A stretch of 64,000 nucleotides of DNA from CAYNZP01 sp964401835 (GTDB taxonomy: Bacteria; Planctomycetota; Phycisphaerae; SM23-33), in assembly GCA_964401835.1 (NCBI GenBank), contig CAYNZP010000010.1, forward strand, positions 35,886 to 99,885, given 5' to 3'. Position 1 is the first letter of the stretch; every line of letters begins with the position of its first letter. Positions 16,427-25,352 of this stretch are shown here, in pieces. The position numbers and the translations under genes are program-made. The notes beneath the pieces were generated by a model. It did no database searches and was not told the origin of the DNA. It worked only from the letters and a program-made list of their open reading frames with translations.

Positions 16427-17299
16427 CTAAGTTATTTTCTGGAGATATCCGCGGGCCGTTGCAAACCAACCGCTTCCCCAACTGTTCATTCCGTGCAGAA
16501 GAAGCGTTGCGATAGCTACTGAGGTCATTTCGTCATGGTTCTGGTCTATATAATTAACTACGGCATCGCGATCGTTGCGGACAGGTATTATCTCTGTATG
16601 CTCGTGTGAGTCTTTTGCCTCGGCTGCGAATTTGAGGATCTTGGCGATTTCAGCATTTACCTTCAGGTCGAAAATCAGCTCCGGCTGCAGAATTTGTCTG
16701 TCACGGATAAGCCCCAGGCAGATGCCCTCTGTAACCATTGCGGAACCTATGTCCAACTCTTCAGACAATTCACTTAACATTATCAGGTACAGGTCGATTT
16801 TTGTTGTGTCGCTTAGTGCGTGTTCGACCATCCCGCCAATAGCATCTATCTTGCCGGCGTTGAAAAAAATTCGATTACTGCGTCGGCCCAGAACTATAAA
16901 TCCGTCAGAAGTAACAACAGACGCCGAGACTCCCAGTGCGTTAGCCAGACTTTCTTCCCCATAGGTATAACGAATTTGGGCTTGGGAAAGGTTCGTTCCG
17001 ACAAATTCTCTGTAATCGGTATGGCCAAGGTTGAGAGTAAGGTTATCTTCCTCTACAGAGCAAAAATCCAATCGGCAGAGCTGGCCGTTGTAGAGGTTTA
17101 TATTTTCCTCTTCGGCTCGACGCTGCTGCTGTGCCCATGTCTGCTCTATGACTTTTTCGACATCTTTATGGGAAGGGCGTTTTTGGTCAGACCACTTAAT
17201 CTTAATTTTCTCCGGCGCAAAGCTTCCCGCGACATCCAGGAAGAAGACCCCTAGGTCATGGCTGCCGTCATATGTTTTTTTTGTTTCCTTTGACAACAT
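16427..17299 (-). CDS. NUDIX-like hydrolase, NUDT22-like arrangement
   Basis: A 290-residue protein. The N-terminal ~110 residues are not recognised. The second part (about 115-260) looks like a NUDIX domain: ASVVTSDGFIVLGRRSN is followed by a helix-loop-helix with GGMVEHALSDTTKIDLYLIM and LSELSEELDIG. Against the NUDIX box GX5EX7REUXEEXGU the glycine and the terminal EE pair fit, but there is an insertion and the Arg is Ser, so catalysis is uncertain. An N-terminal extra domain with a divergent box is also seen in NUDT22-type UDP-sugar hydrolases, so a nucleotide-sugar substrate is possible. It starts 8 nt after hemB and is probably cotranscribed. Confidence 0.65.
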   Translation of the reverse strand: MLSKETKKTYDGSHDLGVFFLDVAGSFAPEKIKIKWSDQKRPSHKDVEKVIEQTWAQQQRRAEEENINLYNGQLCRLDFCSVEEDNLTLNLGHTDYREFVGTNLSQAQIRYTYGEESLANALGVSASVVTSDGFIVLGRRSNRIFFNAGKIDAIGGMVEHALSDTTKIDLYLIMLSELSEELDIGSAMVTEGICLGLIRDRQILQPELIFDLKVNAEIAKILKFAAEAKDSHEHTEIIPVRNDRDAVVNYIDQNHDEMTSVAIATLLLHGMNSWGSGWFATARGYLQKIT

Positions 17300-17307
17300 C
17301 TTTCCCC

Positions 17308-18303
17308 CTACAACCAGTCAGCTAACTGCTCTGCAAAATAAGTAATAATCAAATCTGCTCCGCTACGCTTAATGGCAGATGTTACTTCCAACACAGTTGT
17401 CTTTTCGTCAATCCAGCCTGCGTTGGCAGCGGCTTTTATCATCGAATATTCACCACTGATATTATAGGCAGCTAGTGGCGCATCAAATTTTTGTCGAATT
17501 TTCGAGATTATGTCCAGGTAGGGCAGAGCCGGCTTGACCATGAAGATATCGGCGCCTTCTTCTAGGTCTGCAGCTGCTTCGGGGCAGGCCTGACTTGGTG
17601 AGCGATAATCCATCTGGTAGGATTTTCTGTCCCCAAATTGCATATTGCTCTCGGCTGCATCACGGAAAGGGCCATACAGGCTCGAAGCGAATTTCACCGC
17701 ATAAGACATAATTGCAGTCGTTTTAAGTTCTTTGTCGTCAAGTGCCTGTCGTATTGCTGCGACCTGTCCGTCCATCATCGCTGATGGCGCTACTATATCC
17801 GCGCCGGATTTGGCATGAGAGATAGCTACCTTTGCGAGCAATTCAAGCGCAGCGTCATTATCTACCTCAGCCTTGCCTTTGGGGGAGCTTACAACCGGGC
17901 CGCAATGCCCGTGATCGGTATATTCGCAGAGACAGACATCAGTTATGACGACAATTTCCTCGAAGCGTTTTTTTATCTCTCTACAGAGTCTTTGGACACC
18001 AGCCTTCTCGTCCCATGCTTTGGAGCCTTGTGGGTCCTTTTGGTCGGGTATGCCGAAAAGAAGTACAGCCCGGAGGCCTTTATCTGCCCAGCGTGCAACG
18101 GTTTCAATCGCCGTATCGACGGAGTATTGGAATTGGTCCGGCATGGATGGGATTTCTTTTGTTATGGCGGTTCCTTCGCGCACGAAAAGCGGCGCAATGA
18201 GTTCATCTTTACAGAGTCGGACTTCTGCGAGCATTTCGCGAAGCGTCGCATTGTATCGCAACCGCCTCAGGCGTTTTGTCGGAAATTTTGCCATAGGATC
18301 CAT
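17308..18303 (-). CDS. hemB: Delta-aminolevulinic acid dehydratase (porphobilinogen synthase)
   Basis: About 331 residues. It condenses two 5-aminolevulinate molecules to porphobilinogen, the second common step of heme, siroheme and cobalamin synthesis. The zinc-binding cysteine cluster TDVCLCEYTDHGHCG (Cys at about 124, 126, 134) marks the zinc-dependent type. Active-site lysines lie in SYAVKFASSLYGPFRDAA (K about 204) and MVKPALPYLD (K about 257). TTG at 18309 and ATGs at 18303 and 18294 are possible starts; I use 18303. It heads a minus-strand run that continues with the NUDIX-like gene. Together with ahbC/ahbD it supports a complete anaerobic tetrapyrrole pathway. Confidence 0.95.
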   Translation of the reverse strand: MDPMAKFPTKRLRRLRYNATLREMLAEVRLCKDELIAPLFVREGTAITKEIPSMPDQFQYSVDTAIETVARWADKGLRAVLLFGIPDQKDPQGSKAWDEKAGVQRLCREIKKRFEEIVVITDVCLCEYTDHGHCGPVVSSPKGKAEVDNDAALELLAKVAISHAKSGADIVAPSAMMDGQVAAIRQALDDKELKTTAIMSYAVKFASSLYGPFRDAAESNMQFGDRKSYQMDYRSPSQACPEAAADLEEGADIFMVKPALPYLDIISKIRQKFDAPLAAYNISGEYSMIKAAANAGWIDEKTTVLEVTSAIKRSGADLIITYFAEQLADWL

Positions 18304-18390
18304 AACCAATAGTCTGAAAGATAATATGATACCGGAAGTTAGGGCTTTTTTGAAATAAAAGGTTCCCCATGGCCACTCAAGTGAGTTATT

Positions 18391-20259
18391 TCAGACGTCT
18401 CTTTGTCGGCTGGAAAGGAGGACAATATCCCGTAGATGTTCTCCATGGGGGGCAGATAGCCATCGCTCTGTAAAACCATGTTCCTGAACGATATGCGCAA
18501 CAGCCATAAGTGCACGGAGGTGATAGTTACGCTGGTCAGCCGAACCGACCAGTACGAATGCTGTCTGGACTGGGACATCGGATTGGGGGAAAAGTACACC
18601 GTCTTTACACCTCACAAGTAGGATATCGAAGAGCTTATCGCCCTCGACAATGACGTGCGGTATCGCCAGTCCCGGCTGAATTACCGTACTGGACCCCTTT
18701 TCGCGGGCCAAAAAGAGTTTTAGTAGTTCTTCTTTTGTAGTGTCAAGTCGCGGCGCCAGCGCGTCGGCTGCCCGGTTGAATAACTCGTTTGAATCTATCG
18801 AACCTTCAATATCGAGAATGGCGCAGTTGCTGATAAGTTGGTCGAAACGGTCGTGTGTTACCTCATCCCGCTCGAGCGCTATTTCCCTGAGTTCCTCTTC
18901 CAGTTCGCTACGGTATATCTCTTTCGAGACGATATTCTTAACCATGTAGATGAATGCGCTCTCACGGTCAATTCGCGGCCGGATATAAATCACATACCAC
19001 ATCACGCCGATTAGAGCGAAAATACCCGTTGTTATGAGAGGAACAGCGCCCATCTCAGTAATGAGGAAGATATATAACACGATCCCAATAATCTGGAACC
19101 ACGGGTAGAAGGGGCAACGGTAAAGCGGCCGATAGTTCTGAATCTTGCTTCCCCGCATGATAATCACAGCCAGATTAACCATCGCAAAGAGCATCAGCAT
19201 CATTGTGCTGGCGACCTTGACGAGGTTTGAGATGCTCAAGGCTGCGATGACGACAATCATGAACGCCCCCGTAATCACTATGCTAATTACGGGCGTGCCG
19301 AATCGCGCTGAAGTTTTCTGAAATATTGCAGGCAGCAAGCCGTCATGGCTCATTGCCATCGGGCTTCTCGAAGCCGTAAGTATGCCGGAGTTAGCCGTAG
19401 TGATGAAGGCTAGCATTCCTGCAAGTGCCAGTAAAATCATTCCCGGCTTTGCCAGAAACACGTTGGCAGCTGTGCTAAGCGGTGTGTAATTAGTATAGCC
19501 CGTTTGTTCATCATACAGCTGAGCCGGTTCCAGAACGCCTTCGGTAACGAATATGGCGGCCACATAAACAAGAGAAACAATAATCAATGCTGCAAACATT
19601 CCCGCCGGCAGTGTTCGGCCTGGGTTTCTGACCTCACCTGCAACAGAAGCGATCTTGGTAAGCCCGCCGAACGAGACGAAGACCAGGCCGGCCGTGGCTA
19701 GGACTTCTTTCATACCTTTATCCATGAAGTTCTCAAACGAAGAATGCTTAACTTCGCCAATGCCGAAAACCACGAATATCCCTAGCACTGACAGGAGAAT
19801 GGCAACCATAATAATCTGGGCTTTGCCGGTCTGCTTTACACTGATTATGTTAAGGGCCATAAAAAAGACGCAGCAACCAATGGCGATAAGCTTGATGTGC
19901 CAGTCTGAAGCATCCGGCCAGATGAGTTGGGCAAAAGCTCCAATACCGATCAATGCGAATGCGCTTTTAAGTGATATGGATAACCAATTCGCCAGGCCTG
20001 CAAAAATTCCGGGCAATGATCCCATGCTTCGTTCGATGAAGAAATAACTCCCGCCGCTTCGGGGCATGGCACTTGCGAGTTCTGCCTGACTCATCGCAGC
20101 TGGAATTGCCATCAGGCCAGCCAGAGCATAGGCCAGTAACATCGCTGGGCCAGACTTTCTAAAAGCCAGGCCCGGCAGGACGAACAAACCGCTACTGATC
20201 ATCGCGCCTGAGGCGATGCAGAAAATACCCCAGAATCCTAATTTTCGTCTTAACTTCAA
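18391..20259 (-). CDS. APC amino-acid permease fused to a PTS EIIA-type domain
   Basis: A 622-residue fusion. Residues about 1-435 form a 12-helix amino acid-polyamine-organocation permease: the first helix has the GAMISSGLFVLPG substrate-binding break, and FVSFGGLTKIASVAGEVRNPGRTLP is the conserved central loop. After a charged linker, about 475-615 form a PTS EIIA type-2 (fructose/nitrogen) domain with the phosphorylatable His in GLAIPHVIVEGD. Free EIIA domains receive phosphate from HPr; attached to a permease they may control transport, by analogy with other fusions. No EI, HPr or EIIB/C gene is near. Substrate unknown. The antiporter at 32940 carries two similar domains. Confidence 0.88.
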   Translation of the reverse strand: MKLRRKLGFWGIFCIASGAMISSGLFVLPGLAFRKSGPAMLLAYALAGLMAIPAAMSQAELASAMPRSGGSYFFIERSMGSLPGIFAGLANWLSISLKSAFALIGIGAFAQLIWPDASDWHIKLIAIGCCVFFMALNIISVKQTGKAQIIMVAILLSVLGIFVVFGIGEVKHSSFENFMDKGMKEVLATAGLVFVSFGGLTKIASVAGEVRNPGRTLPAGMFAALIIVSLVYVAAIFVTEGVLEPAQLYDEQTGYTNYTPLSTAANVFLAKPGMILLALAGMLAFITTANSGILTASRSPMAMSHDGLLPAIFQKTSARFGTPVISIVITGAFMIVVIAALSISNLVKVASTMMLMLFAMVNLAVIIMRGSKIQNYRPLYRCPFYPWFQIIGIVLYIFLITEMGAVPLITTGIFALIGVMWYVIYIRPRIDRESAFIYMVKNIVSKEIYRSELEEELREIALERDEVTHDRFDQLISNCAILDIEGSIDSNELFNRAADALAPRLDTTKEELLKLFLAREKGSSTVIQPGLAIPHVIVEGDKLFDILLVRCKDGVLFPQSDVPVQTAFVLVGSADQRNYHLRALMAVAHIVQEHGFTERWLSAPHGEHLRDIVLLSSRQRDV

Positions 20260-20368
20260 TTAATTGGCCCTCTTATGCCAACTGTCAGCTTAAGTTATTG
20301 ATAAACCCCTGTCGATAAGAAAACAGCCCTTGTTACATAACTCCTACGTTATTTTAGGGAGCAATTTC

Positions 20369-21787
20369 ATGTTTAAAATCAAATCGCGAAACAGCACCGC
20401 AGGGCGGGAAGTTCTCGGTGGCATAACTACCTTTATGGCTATGAGCTATATTTTATTCGTCCAGCCGGCAGTGCTTTCAAAGACAGGTATGGACGCAGGC
20501 GGGGTTTTCATGGCTACCTGTATATCGTCCGCCGTCGCCTGCATTATTATGGGTCTGCTTGCGAACTACCCCATAGCCCTTGCACCGGGTATGGGCGAAA
20601 ACTTTTTCTTCGTCATCACGCTTTGTGGAGTAGGAGCCGCAGCAGGCGCTTTTAAGCTTTCCTGGCAAGAGGCGCTTGTGCTGACAGTTATTACGGGCCT
20701 GATATTTCTCACGCTGGCGCTTGTGGGATTTCGCAGCCGGCTTTTAAACGCGATACCAGACTCGCTCAAAAGCGGCATCGCAGCTGGCATCGGCCTGTTT
20801 ATCGCGCTTATCGGTTTTGAATGGGGCAATATCGTCACGCATCATCCAGTTACATGTTTGCAGCTGGCTCCGATGGAAGGGAATTATGTTGCGGCTTTGG
20901 CTTTGCTGGGGCTTGTCGTCACCCTTGCATTGTCTGCTTTTCACATTCGCGGCGCGATACTAATTGGAATTCTCGTAACAACCATAGTGACCTGGCTGCT
21001 TGGCCTGCTGCCGGATATAGATACAATCAAACTTGCCTATCCGATAGGTATTCCCAGTGGGCTCGGAGAAACGGCGGGAGGTTTTTTACAGGGTTTCGGC
21101 TCACTGAAAGAGAAGCTGCTAAGCCCTAATTGGCTGGATGTGGTTTTCTTCGCGTTCATACTTCTTTTCATGGATTTGTTCGATACTGTCGGTACGCTTG
21201 TTGGCGTCGCGAGCAGGGCTAACCTTATGCAAAACGGCCAGCTGCCAAGGGCGGAGCGGGCACTGTCTGCAGATGCCGTCGGCACAGTTGTCGGAGCTGG
21301 CTTGGGAACGAGTACCGTAACCAGCTATATCGAGTCAATCACCGGTGTCGCCTCAGGTGCCAGAACCGGCTTGGCGGCGATTGTTGCGGGTCTATGCATG
21401 CTGGTTGCACTGTTTTTCCAGCCTTTGGTAGGGATGGTCGGTGGGGGAGTTGTTATCGGTGACCCGAATGTAGCCAATCCCATTTTGAAATATCCGATGA
21501 TCGCACCAGCTTTAATATTTGTTGGAGCGCTTATGATACGAGCTATACGTAATATTCATTGGGATGACATTACCGAGGCGCTGCCAGCCTTTCTGACGAT
21601 GGTTACGATGCCGTTTGCCTATTCGATATCGCACGGCATAGCTATCGGGTTTATCTCATACGCAGTCGGAAAACTGGTTACAGGCAGAGTAAAGCAATGC
21701 CCCATTCTGGTCTACGTCTTAGCTGCTTTGCTACTGTTTAGATATGTAGGATTTGACCTAATCAAGCTGCTAATTGGCCTTGGGTGA
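20369..21787 (+). CDS. NCS2-type purine permease (AzgA/PbuG-like)
   Basis: About 472 residues with 12-14 membrane segments. The opening GREVLGGITTFMAMSYILFVQP and the GMGENFFFV segment are typical of the AzgA/PbuG branch of NCS2 proteins, which import adenine, guanine or hypoxanthine with protons. FMDLFDTVGTLVGVASRA and GLGTSTVTSYIESITGVASG-RTGL are the conserved substrate-site helices with the family's acidic residue. The ATG at 20369 has GGGAG at correct spacing; an upstream in-frame codon at 20330 has none. The 3' end overlaps the convergent PDZ protease gene by 18 nt. It fits the purine theme of the window (purA, guaB, purF). Confidence 0.92.
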   Translation: MFKIKSRNSTAGREVLGGITTFMAMSYILFVQPAVLSKTGMDAGGVFMATCISSAVACIIMGLLANYPIALAPGMGENFFFVITLCGVGAAAGAFKLSWQEALVLTVITGLIFLTLALVGFRSRLLNAIPDSLKSGIAAGIGLFIALIGFEWGNIVTHHPVTCLQLAPMEGNYVAALALLGLVVTLALSAFHIRGAILIGILVTTIVTWLLGLLPDIDTIKLAYPIGIPSGLGETAGGFLQGFGSLKEKLLSPNWLDVVFFAFILLFMDLFDTVGTLVGVASRANLMQNGQLPRAERALSADAVGTVVGAGLGTSTVTSYIESITGVASGARTGLAAIVAGLCMLVALFFQPLVGMVGGGVVIGDPNVANPILKYPMIAPALIFVGALMIRAIRNIHWDDITEALPAFLTMVTMPFAYSISHGIAIGFISYAVGKLVTGRVKQCPILVYVLAALLLFRYVGFDLIKLLIGLG

Positions 21788-22921
21788 GCTTAAAGGCTGG
21801 CGGAGAATTACCTCTCGTCCGTGACGTTGGACTTTGATAATTACTGTCTGATTTGCACCGGTTGCGCGGACAGCGCCAACAAACTCGGCTGGGTTGCGAA
21901 TCTCATAGCCGTTGAATTCTGTAATAATATCTCCGATTATCAACCGACCGGCAGTTTCTCCAGCCGAGCCCCGAACAAAGCCGACAACCTTCACTCCATT
22001 GCCAGCAGCTTTGACCTGTGCGCCCAATCGGGCTTGGTTTGAACTGGCCTCACCCCATGGAAGTTGTAGCGATTGGGACCAGTTTAAAAAGTCTTTTTCT
22101 ATTTCGTAGATAGGCTTTAAAAAAGCCTTTTCCATAGCTTTCCTGCCGGAGGTGTCCTTGCTGAAATTTGATTTGTAATTATTGTACCACTTAGACAATT
22201 TGTCATTCTGGTAGAGATATAGCATAATGTAACGAGACTGTGCATATGCAAGCCTGGTGTCTTTGTGAAATTCCTTACGTGACATTTGCAGGAATTTGTC
22301 CAGGGCAATCGTTTCTTTTTTGCGTATGGCAGCCTGCAGGGTAGTAAGCCTTCCATCGACCTGCGGGATAAAGCTGCTGTCAGTGACTTTACTTGCCTCG
22401 AATAGACACGCCAGACCCTCAACTATCCAGATTGGATGGTTCTGATCGGCTGCAGCCATGTCTGAGTGGTGCAAGGCGTGTGTAAACTCATGAACGAGTA
22501 CTCTACTTCGGTCGATGGATATAAGCTCTCGCTGCGGGGGTTTATAAAAGCCTGTAATATTTTTGGCAGGAGCTAGCGGGGTATAATCTTTTGACAGGGG
22601 AAGGATAACGGTTACGTTCCATTTCAGTTCCTCGCGGAAGAGAATCGCTCTCTGGAAATCCGTGAAAGTTGAAAGGAGATTCGTGGTCTCGTTTAAGTGC
22701 TTATCGTCCAATGCGCTGATGTAGATAATGTTTCGAGTTTCGTCGATTTTCGCTTCATAGTCCGGGCCAAATTCTGTGAGCCTGGCTTGAGCTATTTCGA
22801 GAGCCAGATTTGCTAAATCGCTCTGTTGTGCAGCACAAGGGCTCCAAGCCCATAGGAGAGTTGAAATGAGAAGGGCTGTGTATGGAATCTTACCCGCGTT
22901 TTTTGACAAATAATTCATCAT
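21770..22921 (-). CDS. Secreted zinc metalloprotease-like protein with C-terminal PDZ domain
   Basis: A 383-residue exported protein. An N-terminal signal peptide is followed by a gluzincin-like domain with HEFTH (His144, Glu145, His148) and a downstream Glu168 in WIVEGLACLFE as the probable third ligand. A helical stretch (about 190-285) separates it from a PDZ domain (about 300-378: GVKVVGFVRGSAGETAGRLI then GDIITEFNGYEI). PDZ domains of this type bind peptide ends and guide substrates. This suggests a periplasmic peptidase, but no characterised relative is recognised. ATGs at 22921 and 22918 are equivalent. Its last 18 nt overlap the convergent purine permease gene. Confidence 0.8.
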   Translation of the reverse strand: MMNYLSKNAGKIPYTALLISTLLWAWSPCAAQQSDLANLALEIAQARLTEFGPDYEAKIDETRNIIYISALDDKHLNETTNLLSTFTDFQRAILFREELKWNVTVILPLSKDYTPLAPAKNITGFYKPPQRELISIDRSRVLVHEFTHALHHSDMAAADQNHPIWIVEGLACLFEASKVTDSSFIPQVDGRLTTLQAAIRKKETIALDKFLQMSRKEFHKDTRLAYAQSRYIMLYLYQNDKLSKWYNNYKSNFSKDTSGRKAMEKAFLKPIYEIEKDFLNWSQSLQLPWGEASSNQARLGAQVKAAGNGVKVVGFVRGSAGETAGRLIIGDIITEFNGYEIRNPAEFVGAVRATGANQTVIIKVQRHGREVILRQPLSSPKAN

Positions 22922-23031
22922 TATGCGGGTTTTATCGTCAATTGCCGGCAGGGGGGTAAGTAAGGAATCCTGCTTTTACTATTTGTTAAAGCGTTTTCTC
23001 TGTTTCTTTTGGAATAGTGGGCCTGAACTAC

Positions 23032-23060
23032 TTGACGCCCAAGATATTGGCAGATAGACT
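23032..23060 (+). promoter_or_regulatory. Candidate sigma70-type promoter for nrdR
   Basis: TTGACG (23032-23037), a 17-nt spacer and TAGACT (23055-23060) lie 54 nt before the nrdR ATG. The elements match the consensus at five of six and four of six positions. No NrdR-box pair is obvious in the 190-nt upstream region. Confidence 0.5.
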
Positions 23061-23113
23061 ATTTAAGTAACAATATATAGACAAAACCGGCCATTTGTAG
23101 GGGTATCAAAACT

Positions 23114-23620
23114 ATGCAATGTCCCTTCTGTGGACACGATGACGATAAGGTTGTGGATTCCCGCAGCTCTGAAGGTGGCAGAGTTGTGCGGCGGAGAAGG
23201 CATTGTCTTGCCTGCAATAAGAGGTTCACCACCTACGAGCGGCCCGAAGAGTCTGTACGGCTTACGGTTATCAAGAAGGACGGTTCGCGTGAGCCTTACG
23301 CCCGCCAGAAGATAATCGATGGTCTCCAGATGGCCTGTTATAAGCGGTCTGTTACAGACGAGCAGATTAGCCAAATAATCGAAGCGACCGAGGAGGCGAT
23401 TTTCCGCAGTTACGACAAGGAAGTCCCCTCCAATTTTATTGGCGATACTGTTAGCGGTATCCTGCGAGAAGTCGACAAGATTGCTTATGTTCGTTTTGCC
23501 AGTGTGTACAGACAATTTACGGATGTAGGTGAGTTAATAGACGAAGCGACGGATGTAAAAGACGCATCCCAGCCTGGGCCGGGCCAGCGGGATTTATTTG
23601 ACGGCTCGGAAGAGAAATAA
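23114..23620 (+). CDS. nrdR: Transcriptional regulator NrdR
   Basis: A 168-residue repressor of ribonucleotide reductase genes that senses ATP/dATP. The N-terminal zinc ribbon uses C3, C6, C31 and C34 (MQCPFCGHDDDKVVDSR and HCLACNKRF) with RRRR just before it. It is followed by the ATP-cone domain (about 46-136, beginning VIKKDGSREPYARQKIIDG). Length and order are standard. Downstream, 56 nt on, is a second ATP-cone gene and then top6A. No ribonucleotide reductase gene is in the window, so its targets are elsewhere. Confidence 0.96.
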   Translation: MQCPFCGHDDDKVVDSRSSEGGRVVRRRRHCLACNKRFTTYERPEESVRLTVIKKDGSREPYARQKIIDGLQMACYKRSVTDEQISQIIEATEEAIFRSYDKEVPSNFIGDTVSGILREVDKIAYVRFASVYRQFTDVGELIDEATDVKDASQPGPGQRDLFDGSEEK

Positions 23621-23676
23621 GGATTCGGCTGGTATTTGTTTGAATTTTTATTGTCCCAACAGGGAGGTTTGGCGAC

Positions 23677-24228
23677 ATGGATGGATCAGGGAAGATCCGT
23701 ATCATAAAACGCGACGGTGAAGTTGAAGATTTTGACCCTTCAAAGCTGGCGGGCACTTTCTGGAGGGTAATGAAGGGTTGCGAGGGATGCACCTTCTATC
23801 ATGCCATTCAGCTTTCTGTCGCAGTCGAGCTTTACCTCGAGAAAACACATCCTCATTGCATTTCGAGTGCGGCATTGTTCGAGATGTGTCTTAAGGTATT
23901 CCGCCAGGTTGAATTGGTCGAAGCTGCCGAATTGCTGGAAGACCATCAAAATTGGCGCAGCCAAAGGCGGTTACAGGTAAAGGTCAGGCATGACCGTGGT
24001 GAAATTACACTGTGGGACAAAAATTGGCTGGCTCGGGTGGCCAGTGGATATTGGAACCTTTCACTCACTACCGGTCGGATTCTTGCAGCTGACATCGAAA
24101 AACAACTTCTAGAAGATGCCGACGAAATAATTCCAAGAAGCATGATTATCGAAATGCTGAACGCTCGCGTCGCACAGTTCGGTCTGGCCGATGCCGTGCC
24201 CGTGCGTCCCAAGGCGACATCAATATGA
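23677..24228 (+). CDS. ATP-cone domain protein with unknown C-terminal half
   Basis: A 183-residue protein. The first part (about 8-98: IRIIKRDGEVEDFDPSKLAG onward to ISSAALFEMCLKVF and the final basic WRSQRR) follows the ATP-cone pattern of NrdR and ribonucleotide reductases, a nucleotide-sensing module. There is no zinc ribbon, so it is not a second NrdR. Residues about 100-183 (beginning VKVRHDRGEITLWDKNWLAR) form a helical domain I do not recognise. The gene lies between nrdR (56 nt upstream) and top6A (13 nt downstream, same strand), a spacing that suggests joint transcription with both. A regulatory or structural partner of the Top6A protein is an attractive but untested idea. Confidence 0.7.
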   Translation: MDGSGKIRIIKRDGEVEDFDPSKLAGTFWRVMKGCEGCTFYHAIQLSVAVELYLEKTHPHCISSAALFEMCLKVFRQVELVEAAELLEDHQNWRSQRRLQVKVRHDRGEITLWDKNWLARVASGYWNLSLTTGRILAADIEKQLLEDADEIIPRSMIIEMLNARVAQFGLADAVPVRPKATSI

Positions 24229-24241
24229 AGTAAGGAAACCA

Positions 24242-25339
24242 ATGGCTCAAACCAAGCACAACGAAGTAATCCACAAGATTCAGTCAGAGGCGGAAAGTGT
24301 CTATAAAAAGATTACAAAACGCCAAAAGCCGACTATGAAGCTGCCGATTCGGGCACTTTCCAATGTCAAATACAGTCTCAGGCCAGGCCATTTTCAATTG
24401 CGCGGTAAAAACAAGATCCGTACCTTGACGGTCAACACTGTCAAGACATTTGCCCAGACACTAAAGATGCTCGCGATGAGTGACAACCTAATCCAAAGCG
24501 GCCGCCATTCAACAAAGCGAGAAGCGTATTATCAGGCCTATAACTGGGGCGAGGCTGCCTTCTCCAGCCAGGAAGAGTCCGATACCGTCATGGACGATGT
24601 CGAGGCCATGCTCACTACAAACCGCGAGCAGTTGTGCTTCAGGGCAGACGAACACGGCGGGGACGTTGCCGGTGAGTTGATAGTTATTGACCGCGACCGC
24701 CGAACCGGAAAGAAACTGGAAATAGATTGCACTAAATTTGGCAGCGGGGCTTACAGCGTACCGACGGTTGTAGAAGATTTGAAATTCAAAACCAATGCGA
24801 AGTTTATCCTCGCAGTAGAAACCAAGGGTATGTTCGAACGGCTGGTTGAGGAGGACTTCTTCGATACTAATCATTGCATATTGGTTTCGATGAGCGGAGT
24901 TCCCAGTCGAGCCTGTCGACGTTTTATCCGCAGACTTAGTGACGAGAAGAAATTGCCCGTATACGTTTTTACTGATGGTGACCCTTATGGGTATTTTAAT
25001 ATTTACCGGACACTCAAGGTAGGTTCGGGCAATGCGGCTCACCTTAACGAATATTTCTGCGTTCCAAAAGCCAGGTTTATTGGTGTTACGCCAGATGACA
25101 TCGTCGATTACAAACTGCCGACCCACCCGCTTAAGGATGTCGATAAGAAGCGTGCGATGGACGCAATGAAAAATGACCCGTTCATTAAGCATCACAAGCC
25201 ATGGCAGCAGGCTGTTACGAAGATGCTCAAGATGGGTGTTCGTGTCGAACAGCAGGCGCTGGCCAAGCACGGCCTGGAGTTCGTAGCTAGGACATATCTG
25301 CCCCAAAAGCTAAAAAAAGCTTCATCCTTCCTGCCATAA
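24242..25339 (+). CDS. top6A: DNA topoisomerase VI subunit A (Spo11-like)
   Basis: About 365 residues. The winged-helix part has KREAYYQAYNW, whose second Tyr (about 97) matches the DNA-cleaving tyrosine of Top6A/Spo11. The Toprim part has AVETKGMFERL (Glu about 193) and VFTDGDPYGYFNIYRTLKVGS (Asp about 245 and 247), the metal-binding triad of the family. With a GHKL-ATPase B subunit, Top6A makes and passes duplexes through transient double-strand breaks. No top6B is next to it, unlike the usual archaeal arrangement. Start at the ATG at 24242, with AAGGAAA upstream; an upstream in-frame codon at 24191 would overlap the previous gene. Confidence 0.9.
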   Translation: MAQTKHNEVIHKIQSEAESVYKKITKRQKPTMKLPIRALSNVKYSLRPGHFQLRGKNKIRTLTVNTVKTFAQTLKMLAMSDNLIQSGRHSTKREAYYQAYNWGEAAFSSQEESDTVMDDVEAMLTTNREQLCFRADEHGGDVAGELIVIDRDRRTGKKLEIDCTKFGSGAYSVPTVVEDLKFKTNAKFILAVETKGMFERLVEEDFFDTNHCILVSMSGVPSRACRRFIRRLSDEKKLPVYVFTDGDPYGYFNIYRTLKVGSGNAAHLNEYFCVPKARFIGVTPDDIVDYKLPTHPLKDVDKKRAMDAMKNDPFIKHHKPWQQAVTKMLKMGVRVEQQALAKHGLEFVARTYLPQKLKKASSFLP

Positions 25340-25352
25340 GCAGGATTTTCGA

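Noticed and set aside
18391..20259. A complete sugar PTS transporter
   Set aside because: The membrane part is an APC permease; no EIIB or EIIC domain is present, only an EIIA-type tail.
23677..24228. A second NrdR repressor
   Set aside because: There is no N-terminal zinc ribbon and the C-terminal half is different; only the ATP-cone part is shared.
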